64,000 nt of DNA, from contig NZ_CP101731.1 in the NCBI RefSeq assembly GCF_031202305.1, forward strand, positions 1,054,001-1,118,000, in the 5' to 3' direction. A program made the position numbers and the translations under genes. The DNA is from Pelagibacterium sp. 26DY04 (GTDB taxonomy: Bacteria; Pseudomonadota; Alphaproteobacteria; Rhizobiales; Devosiaceae). This document shows, piece by piece, positions 27,090 to 36,064 of this stretch. Each line of letters begins with the position of its first letter. The stretch's first letter is position 1. Below the pieces are notes generated by a model. That model had not been told where the DNA came from, did not search any database, and saw only the letters and a list, made by a program, of their open reading frames with translations.

Positions 27090-28084
27090 CGTCAGCTCTT
27101 GCCCAGATTCCCTTGGCAGTCGGCGCCAGCGCGGCGGGGCTGGCAAGCCGCGCCGCTGTCTGGAGCGCAAACCAGTTCCTGCGTTCGCCGGTCGCTGCCA
27201 CGGGGCTCATCCTGGTGTCCGGCCTGACGCTAATGGCCGCCACCAATGCCGTGTTCCTGCAGGAGGAGCGCCACCCCGCGCCGCTCTTTGTCTCCGGCGC
27301 CGCAAATTCGGCCCCGATCCGCCCCGTCGTGGTCGAGCCCGAATCCATTCCCCAGCGCCCCGCGCCCGAACCGACCGCCGAGCGCACTCCAGCAGAACCC
27401 GCGCCTCAGCCACAGCCCGAAGCCTCGGCGGAGCCCGAACCCGCCGCCCAGGCCCAAGCTCCGGCCATCGGCAATCAGGACATTGCCGAACTGCAGGAAA
27501 AACTACAGGCGCTCGGCTTGTTCAACGGCACGGTCGATGGCTATTACGGCCCCAACACCGCCGATGCCATCCGCGCCTTCGAAGCGCGCTTCAATCTCCC
27601 GCGCACCGGCGCCGCCACCCCGCAGGTCATCGAAGCCGTGCGCAACGCGCCGCTCCAGACTTCCGAGGCGCCGGCCCCGGCGCCCTCGCCCTCGGTGGCC
27701 GCCGAACCCACGACCGATGAGATCGCACCGCTCGTTGCCCGGATGCAGGAAGAAGCGGCCTCAGCGCCCGCCGAGCCCGCCGCCCAGCCGACCCAGGAGC
27801 GCCAGACGGTCGCCGATATCTCGCCCGATGTCCCCGCCCCGGCACCGGCCCCCGCCGAAACCGGCGATCCGGACGTTCCTCCGGCGCTCGATCGTGATCT
27901 GGTCAGCGACATCCAGCGCGGCCTCAGCCGCCTTGGTTTCCTGCAGGCTCCGGTCAACGGCGTCGCCGACGAGGCCACGGCCCGCGCCATCCGCCAGTTC
28001 CAGATCTTCAATAATTACCGGCCCACCGGGGAGGTTTCTCCCATGCTCCGCCAGATGCTGGTCGAAGCGGGCGCCTACCTCTAA
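27053..28084 (+). CDS. Membrane-anchored peptidoglycan-binding protein (two PG_binding_1 domains)
   Basis: This 343-residue protein has a cytoplasmic basic start (ARRRKKKR), one membrane segment (about residues 45-66) and a long Pro/Ala/Glu-rich periplasmic part holding two peptidoglycan-binding domains. Domain one has LQALGLFNGTVDGYYGPNT (near residue 150); domain two has LSRLGFLQAPVNGVADEAT (near 300). It probably bridges the inner membrane and cell wall. It starts inside the histidine kinase gene, which suggests a joint role in envelope sensing; that is inference. Confidence 0.85.
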   Translation: MARRRKKKRSTMTSALAQIPLAVGASAAGLASRAAVWSANQFLRSPVAATGLILVSGLTLMAATNAVFLQEERHPAPLFVSGAANSAPIRPVVVEPESIPQRPAPEPTAERTPAEPAPQPQPEASAEPEPAAQAQAPAIGNQDIAELQEKLQALGLFNGTVDGYYGPNTADAIRAFEARFNLPRTGAATPQVIEAVRNAPLQTSEAPAPAPSPSVAAEPTTDEIAPLVARMQEEAASAPAEPAAQPTQERQTVADISPDVPAPAPAPAETGDPDVPPALDRDLVSDIQRGLSRLGFLQAPVNGVADEATARAIRQFQIFNNYRPTGEVSPMLRQMLVEAGAYL

Positions 28085-28103
28085 TCCGGGTAGGTGAGGG
28101 ACC

Positions 28104-28439
28104 ATGCAGCAATTGCGGTCAGACATCTGGTGCGCCGCCTTCGTGCGGCGCCACAACGACCAGGGCAATTTCTGTGTCGTCTCCCGGCGCGGCGACGCCA
28201 TCGCCGGACAGGTTTGGATCGAGGTCGATCACCTCGATGGCACCGTCTCGCTCTTCACCCCCGCGCCCGGCGCGCTGCTCGATTCCCCGCCCGCCGATCG
28301 CGTTTTTCAGAAGCGCTTCAGCCGCACCGATTCCCTCACGGTCAAGGACCGCATTTCCCGTGAAATAGAGTTCGACCAAGACCTCTGGGTGCTCTCGCTC
28401 GACCTGCGCGGCGAGGATATCGGGGTGGATGTGGTCTAG
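28104..28439 (+). CDS. DUF1491 family protein
   Basis: This 111-residue protein has the DUF1491 pattern: SDIWCAAFVRRHNDQG at the start, RRGDAIAGQVWIEV in the middle and SREIEFDQDLWVLSLD near the end. It is probably a small cytoplasmic protein, and the family function is unknown. It follows the peptidoglycan-binding gene after 19 bases and is likely co-transcribed. Confidence 0.85.
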   Translation: MQQLRSDIWCAAFVRRHNDQGNFCVVSRRGDAIAGQVWIEVDHLDGTVSLFTPAPGALLDSPPADRVFQKRFSRTDSLTVKDRISREIEFDQDLWVLSLDLRGEDIGVDVV

Positions 28440-28486
28440 GATCTTTGATCCGGTAACGCGCCGGCCCGGCACAGCCCCGATGGCCG

Positions 28487-29629
28487 TTAGCCCGCCTTGC
28501 GGCTCGATTTCAGCCTGTCCAGCGCTTCCAGCGCCCGTTCGCCCACGCCTCCGCCGCGCTGGGCGGCAGGCGTCCGCCGGCTCGGCTCGGTGACACGGCC
28601 GTATTCGGGCTTGCTGAGTTCGCCGGCCTTGGCGTCCCCGCGCCACACGCTCATCACATAGACCATCGCGGACACCGATACGTCCTCGAACAGCCTCGCA
28701 AACCCGGCAAGCGTCTTGGATCGGTGCTCGTCATGGCTGGTCGCGTGGATCAGCACCTTGAGCCCGTCATAGGACGTGCACCCGAACGCCCGCAGCACCA
28801 CGAACAGCGCCGCCCCGCTGGTGTCGTGGGCGATTTCGGCGCAGCGCAGCTCATCGAGCCCGGTGATCTGGTGCAGCAGCCGGGTGATCTTGGGCCGCCG
28901 GTTATCCGAAAACAGCTTCATCAGCGCGCCGGTGAACTCCTCGGTCGCCACCGATATCTGCTCGAATGTGCGCATCATGGGCACGTGCGGCAGGTTGCGC
29001 CTGCCATAGGCCTTGAGCACGTTGATTCGCCCCTCTTCGGGCAGGTCGAAGAACACACCCGTCAAAAGCGCCGCATCGAAATCGTCCCGCCCGGCCAGGA
29101 TGGCGGCGACTTCGTGGTCCATCTCCGCCGAACGGGTGAGCGCCGTCAGATACGCCCCGCGCGGCGCGATCGCGGTGTTGCCCGCCAGCGCGCGATAAAC
29201 CTTGCGGCTGTTGATCGGAAACAGGCGCGCCAGAACGGCGCCGGAGAGGCGCGGCCGCCGCGCGATGGCGGCGATCACGTCGATATTGCCCTTTTCGATC
29301 AGCCGGAACAGCAGGTCGTCCGAGAGCGTGGGCGCGCTTTCCAGATGCGTGATCAGCCCGGTGCCGAGGTTTTCGTAAACGAGGATTTCCAGCGACGGGG
29401 TGAGATTTTGCGCGCTGGCGAGAATGCCCGCCGCTTTGGTCCGCGCCTCGGGCGTCGCCGTGGGAAACAGCCGCTTGGCCAGCGCCTCGAACTGCTCGGC
29501 TTCGGCCGCCAGCGGCTTGGCCCGCCGGGCATAGGCGTCGCACGCCGCGATCAAAAGGGTGTTGGCCCGCTCGGTTCCACCCGTCTCGATCAGCAACTGG
29601 AAGGTCTCATATGGCTGAAAGCCGATCAT
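28487..29629 (-). CDS. DUF2336 domain protein
   Basis: This 380-residue, mainly helical protein matches the DUF2336 family of alphaproteobacteria, whose function is unknown. Repeated helix pairs such as RLIEKGNIDVIAAIARRP and RALAGNTAIAPRGAYL suggest a HEAT-like arrangement. The C-terminal 50 residues are low in order and rich in Arg and Gly. It converges on the DUF1491 gene. No enzyme motif is visible. Confidence 0.75.
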   Translation of the reverse strand: MIGFQPYETFQLLIETGGTERANTLLIAACDAYARRAKPLAAEAEQFEALAKRLFPTATPEARTKAAGILASAQNLTPSLEILVYENLGTGLITHLESAPTLSDDLLFRLIEKGNIDVIAAIARRPRLSGAVLARLFPINSRKVYRALAGNTAIAPRGAYLTALTRSAEMDHEVAAILAGRDDFDAALLTGVFFDLPEEGRINVLKAYGRRNLPHVPMMRTFEQISVATEEFTGALMKLFSDNRRPKITRLLHQITGLDELRCAEIAHDTSGAALFVVLRAFGCTSYDGLKVLIHATSHDEHRSKTLAGFARLFEDVSVSAMVYVMSVWRGDAKAGELSKPEYGRVTEPSRRTPAAQRGGGVGERALEALDRLKSSRKAG

Positions 29630-29798
29630 TTGGTCGACTCGTTCCCCCGGTCCACAGTCATGTGTCCCACATTGATCCAGATTCGTTAGCGGACTGTTAA
29701 CCTTGACGAAGTCTTAATGGGCCCTGTTCGGATCGCCCGGAACGGCATAGGGTCGCTTGGGGGCTCGACCGGGGACGAACGGAAAAACGAGGCCATCG

Positions 29799-29966
29799 AT
29801 GGGTACGCTGTTACACTTCAGCCCCAAGGTCCCGCGTCCGCTGTCGGTAGCGCCGGCGTGCGGGCCCGCGGAGGTCATCTTGTTCACCGGCGTGCGCTAT
29901 GAGCGCGGCGCCGCCGCCACCACACCCAAGCCGACCCGTAGATTGAAGCGGACACGCAAGGGCTGA
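29799..29966 (+). CDS. Small conserved protein with ILFTGVRYER motif, 55 residues
   Basis: This short gene encodes a basic protein whose middle, EVILFTGVRYER, resembles a motif (IIIFPGVRYER-like) seen in tiny proteins of unknown function across Rhizobiales. ACGAGG six bases before ATG 29799 supports the start. It ends five bases before the lipoprotein start, so they likely share a transcript. The recognition rests on one motif. Confidence 0.6.
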   Translation: MGTLLHFSPKVPRPLSVAPACGPAEVILFTGVRYERGAAATTPKPTRRLKRTRKG

Positions 29967-29971
29967 GGGCG

Positions 29972-30781
29972 TTGAAACACTGGTTGATTCGCGGCGCTCT
30001 GGCCGCCACGGCGCTTGTTTTGCTTGCCGCCTGCACCACGCGTCCCACGGGCGATTTCGGCCGCGCCCAGCCCGGCGTGCTTCATGACGAGATCCTGCCG
30101 GCCATCGGCCAGAGGGCCGCTGCGTACCGGGGCGAGCCGGTTTCCGATTTCAACCTCACCGACCAGGAACGCGAGATGCACGATCGCGTCTGGCGTTTCC
30201 TCATCGCGCCTCACACCCATGACTGGTTCTACGACAGCGCCGTCGAAATCCAGCGCACCCGGCTGGGCGCCAATCTCGATACGCAATTCGTCGTCGATCG
30301 GTACTACGCCTATCTGCGCGGCACGGATTTCCAATCCTCCCGCGTGCGCTACAGCAGGGTCGCCAACGATATCGAAATCGATATCGCCACGATCCCCGGA
30401 ACCTTCGCTGCCATCTGCCGGGTGCTCGAGGTCGATCGCCAGCGCGCCATCGCGGTCGCGAACGTATCCCTCGCCGCTCCCGATGCGCCCGCCGAGGTCG
30501 AGGCGCGCCGATGGGAGAACCAGCAAAAGATCGCCTGGTTCACCCGCGCTCTGGCCTATCGCTACGCATCCTATTCGACCGCGCTCGAACGCCTCCTGGT
30601 CGAAACCCCGCACGAGGAAGCCCGCATCGTCGATGCCCAGCTCGCGCGCATGGAACCCTACGTCACCCGCGCCCGCGTCGGCGATTTTTGCCTCACCGGT
30701 AGCGGAGGAATGGTCTTCAAGGACACGGGCCTCCCTTCCCGCTACCAACTGCCCCAACCCGCCGCACTCGTCCGCAAATAA
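29972..30781 (+). CDS. Lipoprotein of unknown function
   Basis: This 269-residue protein has a lipoprotein signal with lipobox LLAAC (Cys at about residue 21). The body is mixed helical, with HDWFYDSAVEIQRTRLG and YYAYLRG near the middle and three further Cys. I do not recognise a domain. The start is TTG 29972 after GAGGGC; no ATG fits with the lipobox. It is probably anchored in the outer or inner membrane facing the periplasm, and is likely in one operon with the 55-residue gene before it. Confidence 0.75.
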   Translation: MKHWLIRGALAATALVLLAACTTRPTGDFGRAQPGVLHDEILPAIGQRAAAYRGEPVSDFNLTDQEREMHDRVWRFLIAPHTHDWFYDSAVEIQRTRLGANLDTQFVVDRYYAYLRGTDFQSSRVRYSRVANDIEIDIATIPGTFAAICRVLEVDRQRAIAVANVSLAAPDAPAEVEARRWENQQKIAWFTRALAYRYASYSTALERLLVETPHEEARIVDAQLARMEPYVTRARVGDFCLTGSGGMVFKDTGLPSRYQLPQPAALVRK

Positions 30782-30859
30782 CCAATACCGCCTACCACCC
30801 CACCCATCATTCCGCCGCGCTCGCTTCCGAAACCCAGCCACAGCGCTTCCCCCCCCACC

Positions 30860-30886
30860 GTGTCACCCCGGGCTTGACCCGGGGCA
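30860..30886. repeat. Palindromic repeat (CACCCCGGGCTTGACCCGGGG)
   Basis: Arms CCCCGGG and CCCGGGG surround CTTGA at about 30866-30884. This is the common Rhizobiales type of intergenic palindrome, related to the copies at 6380 and 30918. It lies between the lipoprotein gene and the convergent DUF1254 gene. Confidence 0.6.
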
Positions 30887-30917
30887 AGGTATGCGCACCG
30901 CCTTCGACTCTTGCCGT

Positions 30918-30992
30918 ACCCTCCCCACCTCGTCGTCTTCGGGCGCGACCCGGAGACCCGCGAGGTTTCCCAAGGACTCAGCAGAAGTGCGT
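30918..30992. repeat. Family B repeat, copy 2
   Basis: The order is the same as at 24396: CCTCGTCGTCTTCGGGC, GACCCGGAGACCCGCGAGG, then GACTCAGCAGAAGTG. It ends just before the DUF1254 stop codon at 30995. Confidence 0.7.
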
Positions 30993-30994
30993 CC

Positions 30995-31540
30995 CTACCG
31001 GATCGTCCCGCAATCCAACGCCGCCAGCGCCTCGCGATAGCGCTCGCGCATGGCTGGATGCGGCGGGGCCAGCCGCACCACCACGGCGGCGTCGTTTCCA
31101 CCGGCCTCCACGATCAACAGCCCTTCGTCGATCTCGAAGCGCTGTTCCGCCAGCAGCCGCGTCTGTGCCGGATTGAACAGCCCCATGTCCAGCAGCGCAC
31201 CCGATCCCGACCGGTTGGTGGTCGAATAGATGACATGCCCCTGCCGGTTGAAAACCGCCACTGACCAGAAGGCGAGGGGCAATTGCCCGTTGACGATCCC
31301 CGGACCATCCTCCAGGTCGAGCCGGCACACCGCATAGAGCAGTTCCGGGTCGAGCCCGAGAGGATTGGGCTCCCCCGGCGCCAAATCGTCGAGCACCACC
31401 AGCGTTTCGAGCGGCGCGGCCTCCTCGAGCCGGTTCCAGATGTCGTGCGTGGCCGCATTGGGCAGGGTGAGGATGACGATCAGATGGATCACGCCCCCCA
31501 GCACCAATCCGCCGATGATCCAGAAAAACAGCCGGCTCAT
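30995..31540 (-). CDS. DUF1254-like membrane-anchored protein
   Basis: This 181-residue protein has one N-terminal membrane anchor (FFWIIGGLVLGGVIHLIVIL) and a periplasmic domain that resembles the DUF1254 part of the larger DUF1254-DUF1214 proteins (AVCRLDLEDGP, LPLAFWSVAVFNRQG). Function is unknown. ATG 31540 overlaps the upstream DUF1214 stop (ATGA), so a GTG at 31546 is less likely. The split pair is probably a two-subunit form of the fused proteins. Confidence 0.72.
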   Translation of the reverse strand: MSRLFFWIIGGLVLGGVIHLIVILTLPNAATHDIWNRLEEAAPLETLVVLDDLAPGEPNPLGLDPELLYAVCRLDLEDGPGIVNGQLPLAFWSVAVFNRQGHVIYSTTNRSGSGALLDMGLFNPAQTRLLAEQRFEIDEGLLIVEAGGNDAAVVVRLAPPHPAMRERYREALAALDCGTIR

Positions 31541-32112
31541 GGACACCCGACTCTCTCGATCGATGGCATGGCATCCACCGTCGTGTTGCCGCCCGAAAAC
31601 ACCACGGCGTCGTAAAGCGTCAACTGAAGCTGAAACGGCCCGCCGGGCTCGATTTCCAGCCAGTTCTGCGGCGCCAGTTCAGGGCTGATGCTGGCCACCA
31701 GCGCGCCATCCCCGCTGCGGGCCACCCGCTCACTGTGCAGCGCCGTCAGCTCGGGCGAAGCCGCGATATTGGCCCCCGCGAGATCGGTCGCCGCCAGTGT
31801 CCAGAAGCTCGCCCCCGGTACGCGCCCGCTCACCCGGTAATGGCAGTTCGCGTTGAGCGGTTGGCCCGCGTCGTCGGTCAGGGCGACAAACTGGATGCCC
31901 TCGGCATAGCCGAGCTGGAGATGGCCGGATCGGGCGAGATAGGCCCGCGTATAAGGGTCGGGCAGCGGCTGGCCCACCTGCGGCCATGCGGCCCACGGCC
32001 CCACCCGCACCGCCGCGAACAGCCGGCCATCGGTCAGCGCGTAATAGCTCGCGCCGAACCCCACGGCAATCGCCACAGCGAGGCCCACCAGAAGTCGGAA
32101 CAACAACCCCAA
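31537..32112 (-). CDS. DUF1214-like membrane-anchored protein
   Basis: This product of about 191 residues has an N-terminal membrane segment (LLVGLAVAIAVGFGASYYAL) and a periplasmic domain matching DUF1214: GPWAAWPQVG, DPYTRAYLARSGHLQLG, CHYRVSGRVPG and WLEIEPGGPFQLQLTLYD. The start is uncertain: TTG 32112, TTG 32106, TTG 32103 and GTG 32088 are all possible, and none has a strong ribosome site. It begins right after the PBP1A stop and overlaps DUF1254, so all three form an operon. Confidence 0.72.
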   Translation of the reverse strand: MGLLFRLLVGLAVAIAVGFGASYYALTDGRLFAAVRVGPWAAWPQVGQPLPDPYTRAYLARSGHLQLGYAEGIQFVALTDDAGQPLNANCHYRVSGRVPGASFWTLAATDLAGANIAASPELTALHSERVARSGDGALVASISPELAPQNWLEIEPGGPFQLQLTLYDAVVFSGGNTTVDAMPSIERVGCP

Positions 32113-32116
32113 GACG

Positions 32117-34273
32117 TCAGAGACTTTCGTTATTCGAGGGCAGGGCGGCCTGGTTGAGCGCGCCGCCGGCGCCATTGGCCAGTGCCTCGCGCATTTTCTC
32201 GGACAGATCAAGGAGCTTGATCGCGGCAGCCGGTGCCAGGGTCGGTGCGCGTTCGGGCGCGGTCTCTTCCCCTTCGCCGCCCTCGGCATCGGCAATCACC
32301 AGCGGCCGCGGTTCCATGTCCACGCCGAACAGCGGTTTGACCTCGATGTTGGAGTGCGCATAGGCCATGAATTTCTGCCAGCTCATCGCCGGCAAGGTGC
32401 CGCCGGTAAGGTTGTTCATTGCCTCGTAATTGTCGTTTCCGTACCAGACCGAAGCGACATAATTGCCGGTATATCCCACATACCAGGCGTCGCGATATGA
32501 ACTGGTCGTGCCCGTCTTGCCTGCGCTGGGCACGCCTTCGACCACGGCCCGCCCGCCGGTGCCCTCGTAATTGACGGCATTGAGCACGTCGTTCATCGCC
32601 AGCACCACCTGCTCGTCCAGCACGCGCTCGCGGCCCTGGTCGGGATTGGCTTCATAGACCACTTCGCCCCGCAGCGTGGTGATGCGCGTGATGCCGAACC
32701 CAGTGGCCCTGTAGCCGCCATTGGCGAACACCGCATAGGAGGATGCCATGTCGAGCGCGCTCACCGAGGCCACGCCCAGGGCCAGCGAGCGGGTCACCGG
32801 AAATTCGTTCCGAATGCCCAGCCGGTGCGCCATGTCGGCGATCGGCTGGCGGCCGGTTTCGATCGACAGCCGCACCGGAACGGTGTTGATCGAGGAGGCG
32901 ACCGCCGCGCGGATGGTCGTCGAGCCGCGATAGGAGCGGCCATAGTTCTGCGGACACCAATTGCCGATACAGACCGGAGCGTCCGAAATGGCATCGCGCG
33001 GCGTCATCCCGAGCATCTCGAACGCGGTGGCGTAAACGAAAGGCTTGAAAGCCGATCCCGGCTGCCGGTTGGGCGCGGTGGCGCGGTTGAACTGGCTCTG
33101 GCCGTAATCGGTGCCGCCCACCATGGCCCGCACCGCCCCATTGTGCTCCATCACCACCATGGCGCCCTGGCTCACATTGTAGGCCGCGCCCTGTTCGCGC
33201 AGCACCGAGATAATGGCGTCCTCGGCATGGGTCTGGAGGTCCGGATCGATGGTGGTGCGCACCACAAAGCCCAGTTCGGGGCTGTCGCCGACGATCCGCT
33301 TGGTTTCGAGGAAAGCCCAGTCGAGGAAATAGTTGGGCGAATTGACCTCTTCGGACCGGTCCACCGGCTCGGCCGGGCGCCGGCGCGCGGCGGTGACCTG
33401 GCCTTCGGTCAGGAAGCCGGCGTTGACCATGTTGGTGAGCACCACATTGGCCCGCCCGCGCGCCGCCGCGATGTCCACATGCGGGGCAAAGCGCGTCGGC
33501 GCCTTGTAGAGCCCCGCCAGCATGGCCGCTTCGGCAAGGTCGATATCCTGGATCTGCTTGCCGAAGTAATATTCGGCCGCCGCCACCACCCCGAAATTGC
33601 CGCCGCCCATATAGGCGCGGTCGAGATAGAGCTTTAGGATTTCGTCCTTGGAATAATTGGCTTCCAGCCAGAAGGAGAGGAACAGTTCCTTGATCTTGCG
33701 CTCGATGGTGCGCTCGTTGGAAAGGAACAGGTTCTTGGCCAGTTGCTGGGTGATCGAGGAGCCGCCCTGCAGGCTCGAATCGCCTTCGGCGTTGGAGAGA
33801 AGGGCCCGGACCGTGCCCCAGACGTCGATCCCGAAATGCTCGTAAAACCGCCGGTCCTCGGTCGCCAGCGTCGCCCGGATCAGAAAATCGGGGATTTCCG
33901 ACAGCGCCACCGAATCGTCGGCCCGGATGCCGCGACGCCCGATCTCGTTGCCGTAGCGGTCGAGGAAGATCACCGAATAGTCCTCGGCCCGGTTGAATTC
34001 GCCCGAAGCGGTCGCATCCATGGCCGAAAGCGCCAGCGCCACCATCAGCACGGCGCCCATTGCGCCGAAGCTGAGCGCATCCGACGCAATTTCGACCAGA
34101 AACCGGCTTATGCCGCGAACCGAGAACAGCGAGAAGAAGTCCTGGATCTTGGTATAGACCCGGCCTGTGGACCGCATGCCGTCATAAAGGAACGAGTCGA
34201 GCCAGGCGTCGGCCTCGAGCAGCCGGTTCTTGCCCCTGGAGCGCTTCTGTTTGCTGTAAAACGGGTCTTGCAC
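32117..34273 (-). CDS. Penicillin-binding protein 1A (transglycosylase/transpeptidase)
   Basis: This bifunctional enzyme polymerises glycan strands and cross-links peptides in the periplasm. The 718-residue protein has a cytoplasmic start, a membrane anchor (about residues 65-85), a GT51 domain with Glu139 (ATEDRRFYEHFG) and GGSSITQQLAKN, and a transpeptidase domain with SxxK at 407-410, SxN at 461-463 and KTG at 586-588. All active-site motifs are intact. An Ala/Glu-rich tail follows. It heads a possible operon with the DUF1214 and DUF1254 genes. Confidence 0.94.
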   Translation of the reverse strand: MQDPFYSKQKRSRGKNRLLEADAWLDSFLYDGMRSTGRVYTKIQDFFSLFSVRGISRFLVEIASDALSFGAMGAVLMVALALSAMDATASGEFNRAEDYSVIFLDRYGNEIGRRGIRADDSVALSEIPDFLIRATLATEDRRFYEHFGIDVWGTVRALLSNAEGDSSLQGGSSITQQLAKNLFLSNERTIERKIKELFLSFWLEANYSKDEILKLYLDRAYMGGGNFGVVAAAEYYFGKQIQDIDLAEAAMLAGLYKAPTRFAPHVDIAAARGRANVVLTNMVNAGFLTEGQVTAARRRPAEPVDRSEEVNSPNYFLDWAFLETKRIVGDSPELGFVVRTTIDPDLQTHAEDAIISVLREQGAAYNVSQGAMVVMEHNGAVRAMVGGTDYGQSQFNRATAPNRQPGSAFKPFVYATAFEMLGMTPRDAISDAPVCIGNWCPQNYGRSYRGSTTIRAAVASSINTVPVRLSIETGRQPIADMAHRLGIRNEFPVTRSLALGVASVSALDMASSYAVFANGGYRATGFGITRITTLRGEVVYEANPDQGRERVLDEQVVLAMNDVLNAVNYEGTGGRAVVEGVPSAGKTGTTSSYRDAWYVGYTGNYVASVWYGNDNYEAMNNLTGGTLPAMSWQKFMAYAHSNIEVKPLFGVDMEPRPLVIADAEGGEGEETAPERAPTLAPAAAIKLLDLSEKMREALANGAGGALNQAALPSNNESL

Positions 34274-34456
34274 CGTGGGCCCTTCGGTTTTGCTCGCTCG
34301 TCAACGCGCGTCCGGGCGCGCTCGATCCCGGAGCGGTTGTATTGTATGGCTATCGTTGCGGATCGGCACCACAATTTTGTGTAAAGCCTTCCAATTGAGT
34401 TAAGGCCCGCTTAGTCAGGCGCGGCCGGATGAAATGAAGTGGAGTGGGTTTCGCCC

Positions 34457-34906
34457 ATGGCCTTCTGGGATGAAAAGCCGCTCGAAGCGATGACCACCGA
34501 AGAGTGGGAAGCACTCTGCGATGGTTGCGGCCGCTGCTGTCTTTTGAAGCTCGAGGATGAGGACACCGGTCAGATCTACGCCGCCAATGTGCGCTGCAAG
34601 CTGCTCGACGGTGAGACCTGCGCCTGTTCCGATTATCCCAACCGCCAGGCCAAGGTTCCCGATTGCATCAAGCTCACGCCTGAAAAGGTCGAGCAGATCG
34701 CCTGGATTCCCAAAAGCTGCGCCTATCGCCGCATCGCCGAGGGCAGGGGGCTCGCCTGGTGGCATCCGCTCGTGTCGGGCGATCCCAACACCGTCCATGC
34801 AGCGGGTATTTCCATACGCAATCGTACGGTTGCCGAAGAGGATGCCAGCACCGACGATTGGGAGAGTCACATCATCGATTGGGTCGATTGGGAGCCCGAA
34901 GAATAG
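34457..34906 (+). CDS. YcgN/UPF0260 family cysteine-cluster protein
   Basis: This 149-residue cytoplasmic protein has an N-terminal cluster CDGCGRCC and further Cys ([26 protein letters not shown]) typical of UPF0260/YcgN. It may bind a metal; function is unknown. ATG 34457 is preferred over GTG 34439, since GGAGTG lies ten bases before it and the family starts MxFWExKPLE-like. It stands alone upstream of the curlin genes. Confidence 0.9.
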   Translation: MAFWDEKPLEAMTTEEWEALCDGCGRCCLLKLEDEDTGQIYAANVRCKLLDGETCACSDYPNRQAKVPDCIKLTPEKVEQIAWIPKSCAYRRIAEGRGLAWWHPLVSGDPNTVHAAGISIRNRTVAEEDASTDDWESHIIDWVDWEPEE

Positions 34907-35114
34907 GCTTTCGCACGAGCATGTCGGTGATCGCCATATAGACGTGTCGATCATCCGCACATTGGCCGGTCTCGACGCCGATATGCACGGTCGTGCGCGA
35001 TGAATGCTTTCTGAACATTCGATTCAGGGCCGGTTCCAACGCCCGGTTCTAAACCTGATCCTGCAAGAGACATCCGGCGGCAGCAACACCCGCCAGTCAA
35101 CCAGGAGACGGAAC

Positions 35115-35552
35115 ATGATCAGGAAATTCGTTATCGCAGCCACCCTCGCCGCCGCCAGCTTCGGCGCTGTCGCCGCACCTGCCGCGGCCAACGATATCTT
35201 CATCAATCAGTGGGGCTGGAATCACTCCGCCGGCGGCCATCAGTCAGGCTGGGGCAACAAGATCGGCATCCACCAGAACGGCTGGCGCAATTCCACGTCC
35301 AACAACCAGTACGGCCACGGCAACACCGCCGCCACCGGCCAGGAGGGCCGCCGGAACAGCGCCGAAACCTGGCAGTATGGCAACAACAACCAGGCCGGCG
35401 TCGGCCAGTTCGGCTCCAACCACACCTCGATCCTGACCCAGGACGGCAATGGCAATGTCGCCGCCGGCGTTCAGGTCGGCAATGGCTGCTCGGCCAATGT
35501 CGATCAGTACGGTTCGGGCAATGTCGCGGCCTTTGTTCAGGTCTGCCCTTGA
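35115..35552 (+). CDS. Curlin repeat protein (curli subunit), first copy
   Basis: This 145-residue secreted protein would be a subunit of curli-type amyloid fibres. The signal peptide ends near APAAAND (about residue 26). The rest is a ladder of imperfect curlin repeats with spaced Asn, Gln and Gly: HQSGWGNKIGIHQNGWRN, NNQYGHGN, TWQYGNNN, VGQFGSNHT, LTQDGNGN and VDQYGSGN. Two Cys near the end could form a disulfide. ATG 35115 follows AGGAGACGG. It is upstream of csgH and could be the major subunit, but major versus minor role is not settled by sequence. Confidence 0.85.
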   Translation: MIRKFVIAATLAAASFGAVAAPAAANDIFINQWGWNHSAGGHQSGWGNKIGIHQNGWRNSTSNNQYGHGNTAATGQEGRRNSAETWQYGNNNQAGVGQFGSNHTSILTQDGNGNVAAGVQVGNGCSANVDQYGSGNVAAFVQVCP

Positions 35553-35617
35553 TTTAAGCTGAAATCTCCGCAGCCGGATCGGGCCTTCGGCCCGGCCGGC
35601 GGGAAAAGGAGGAGCCC

Positions 35618-36031
35618 ATGATCGGCACCATCACACGTAACAGGATTTATATGCTCTCCGCCGCCGCCTTTGTCGCAATCGCTGCCATCGGCACCGCCAG
35701 CTATGCCGGTTCCGCCGACAGCGCCGCCGGAACCACTCGGCCCGTACCTTGCGAAGTCGTGGCAACGGAAACCGGCGGCGGAACAAGCCTTGAAGCGATC
35801 TACAACGCCCAGGGGCCCGTCAGCGGCACCTACCGTTTTTCGGTCAAAACCGTTGGCGGTGCCGGTAGTACCAATATCAATCAGGGCGGTGGCTTTTCTG
35901 CGCAGACGGCCGGCCCCATCTCGCTCGGACGCGTGAGCGTCGGCAATGCGCCCAGCTACGACATCTCCCTGACTGTCGAAGTCGACGGCCAGACATTCAA
36001 TTGCCTCAGCCCCAATGGGCAGTGGATATGA
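35618..36031 (+). CDS. csgH: CsgH-like curli assembly/inhibitor protein
   Basis: CsgH is a small periplasmic protein of alphaproteobacteria that binds curlin and blocks premature amyloid growth. This 137-residue protein has a signal peptide (to about residue 30, ending ASYAGS) and a beta-sandwich with two Cys (PCEVVA and NCLS). The curlin-like stretch SVKTVGGAGSTNINQGGG is typical of CsgH. AAGGAGG lies five bases before the ATG. It follows the first curlin gene by 65 bases, probably in one operon, and a strong terminator follows it. Confidence 0.85.
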   Translation: MIGTITRNRIYMLSAAAFVAIAAIGTASYAGSADSAAGTTRPVPCEVVATETGGGTSLEAIYNAQGPVSGTYRFSVKTVGGAGSTNINQGGGFSAQTAGPISLGRVSVGNAPSYDISLTVEVDGQTFNCLSPNGQWI

Positions 36032-36033
36032 AA

Positions 36034-36061
36034 AAAGGCTCCGGATGGTCCCGGAGCCTTT
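36034..36061 (+). terminator. Intrinsic terminator after csgH
   Basis: AAAGGCTCCGG (36034-36044), loop ATGGTC, CCGGAGCCTTT (36051-36061). It begins three bases after the csgH stop. With A-rich and T-rich ends it can serve both csgH and the convergent coiled-coil gene. Confidence 0.88.
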
Positions 36062-36064
36062 CGT

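Noticed and set aside
29640..29720. CtrA-type site TTAA-N7-TTAA in the gap before the small gene
   Set aside because: TTAACC and CTTAAT are present, but the spacing is 13 rather than 7 bases.
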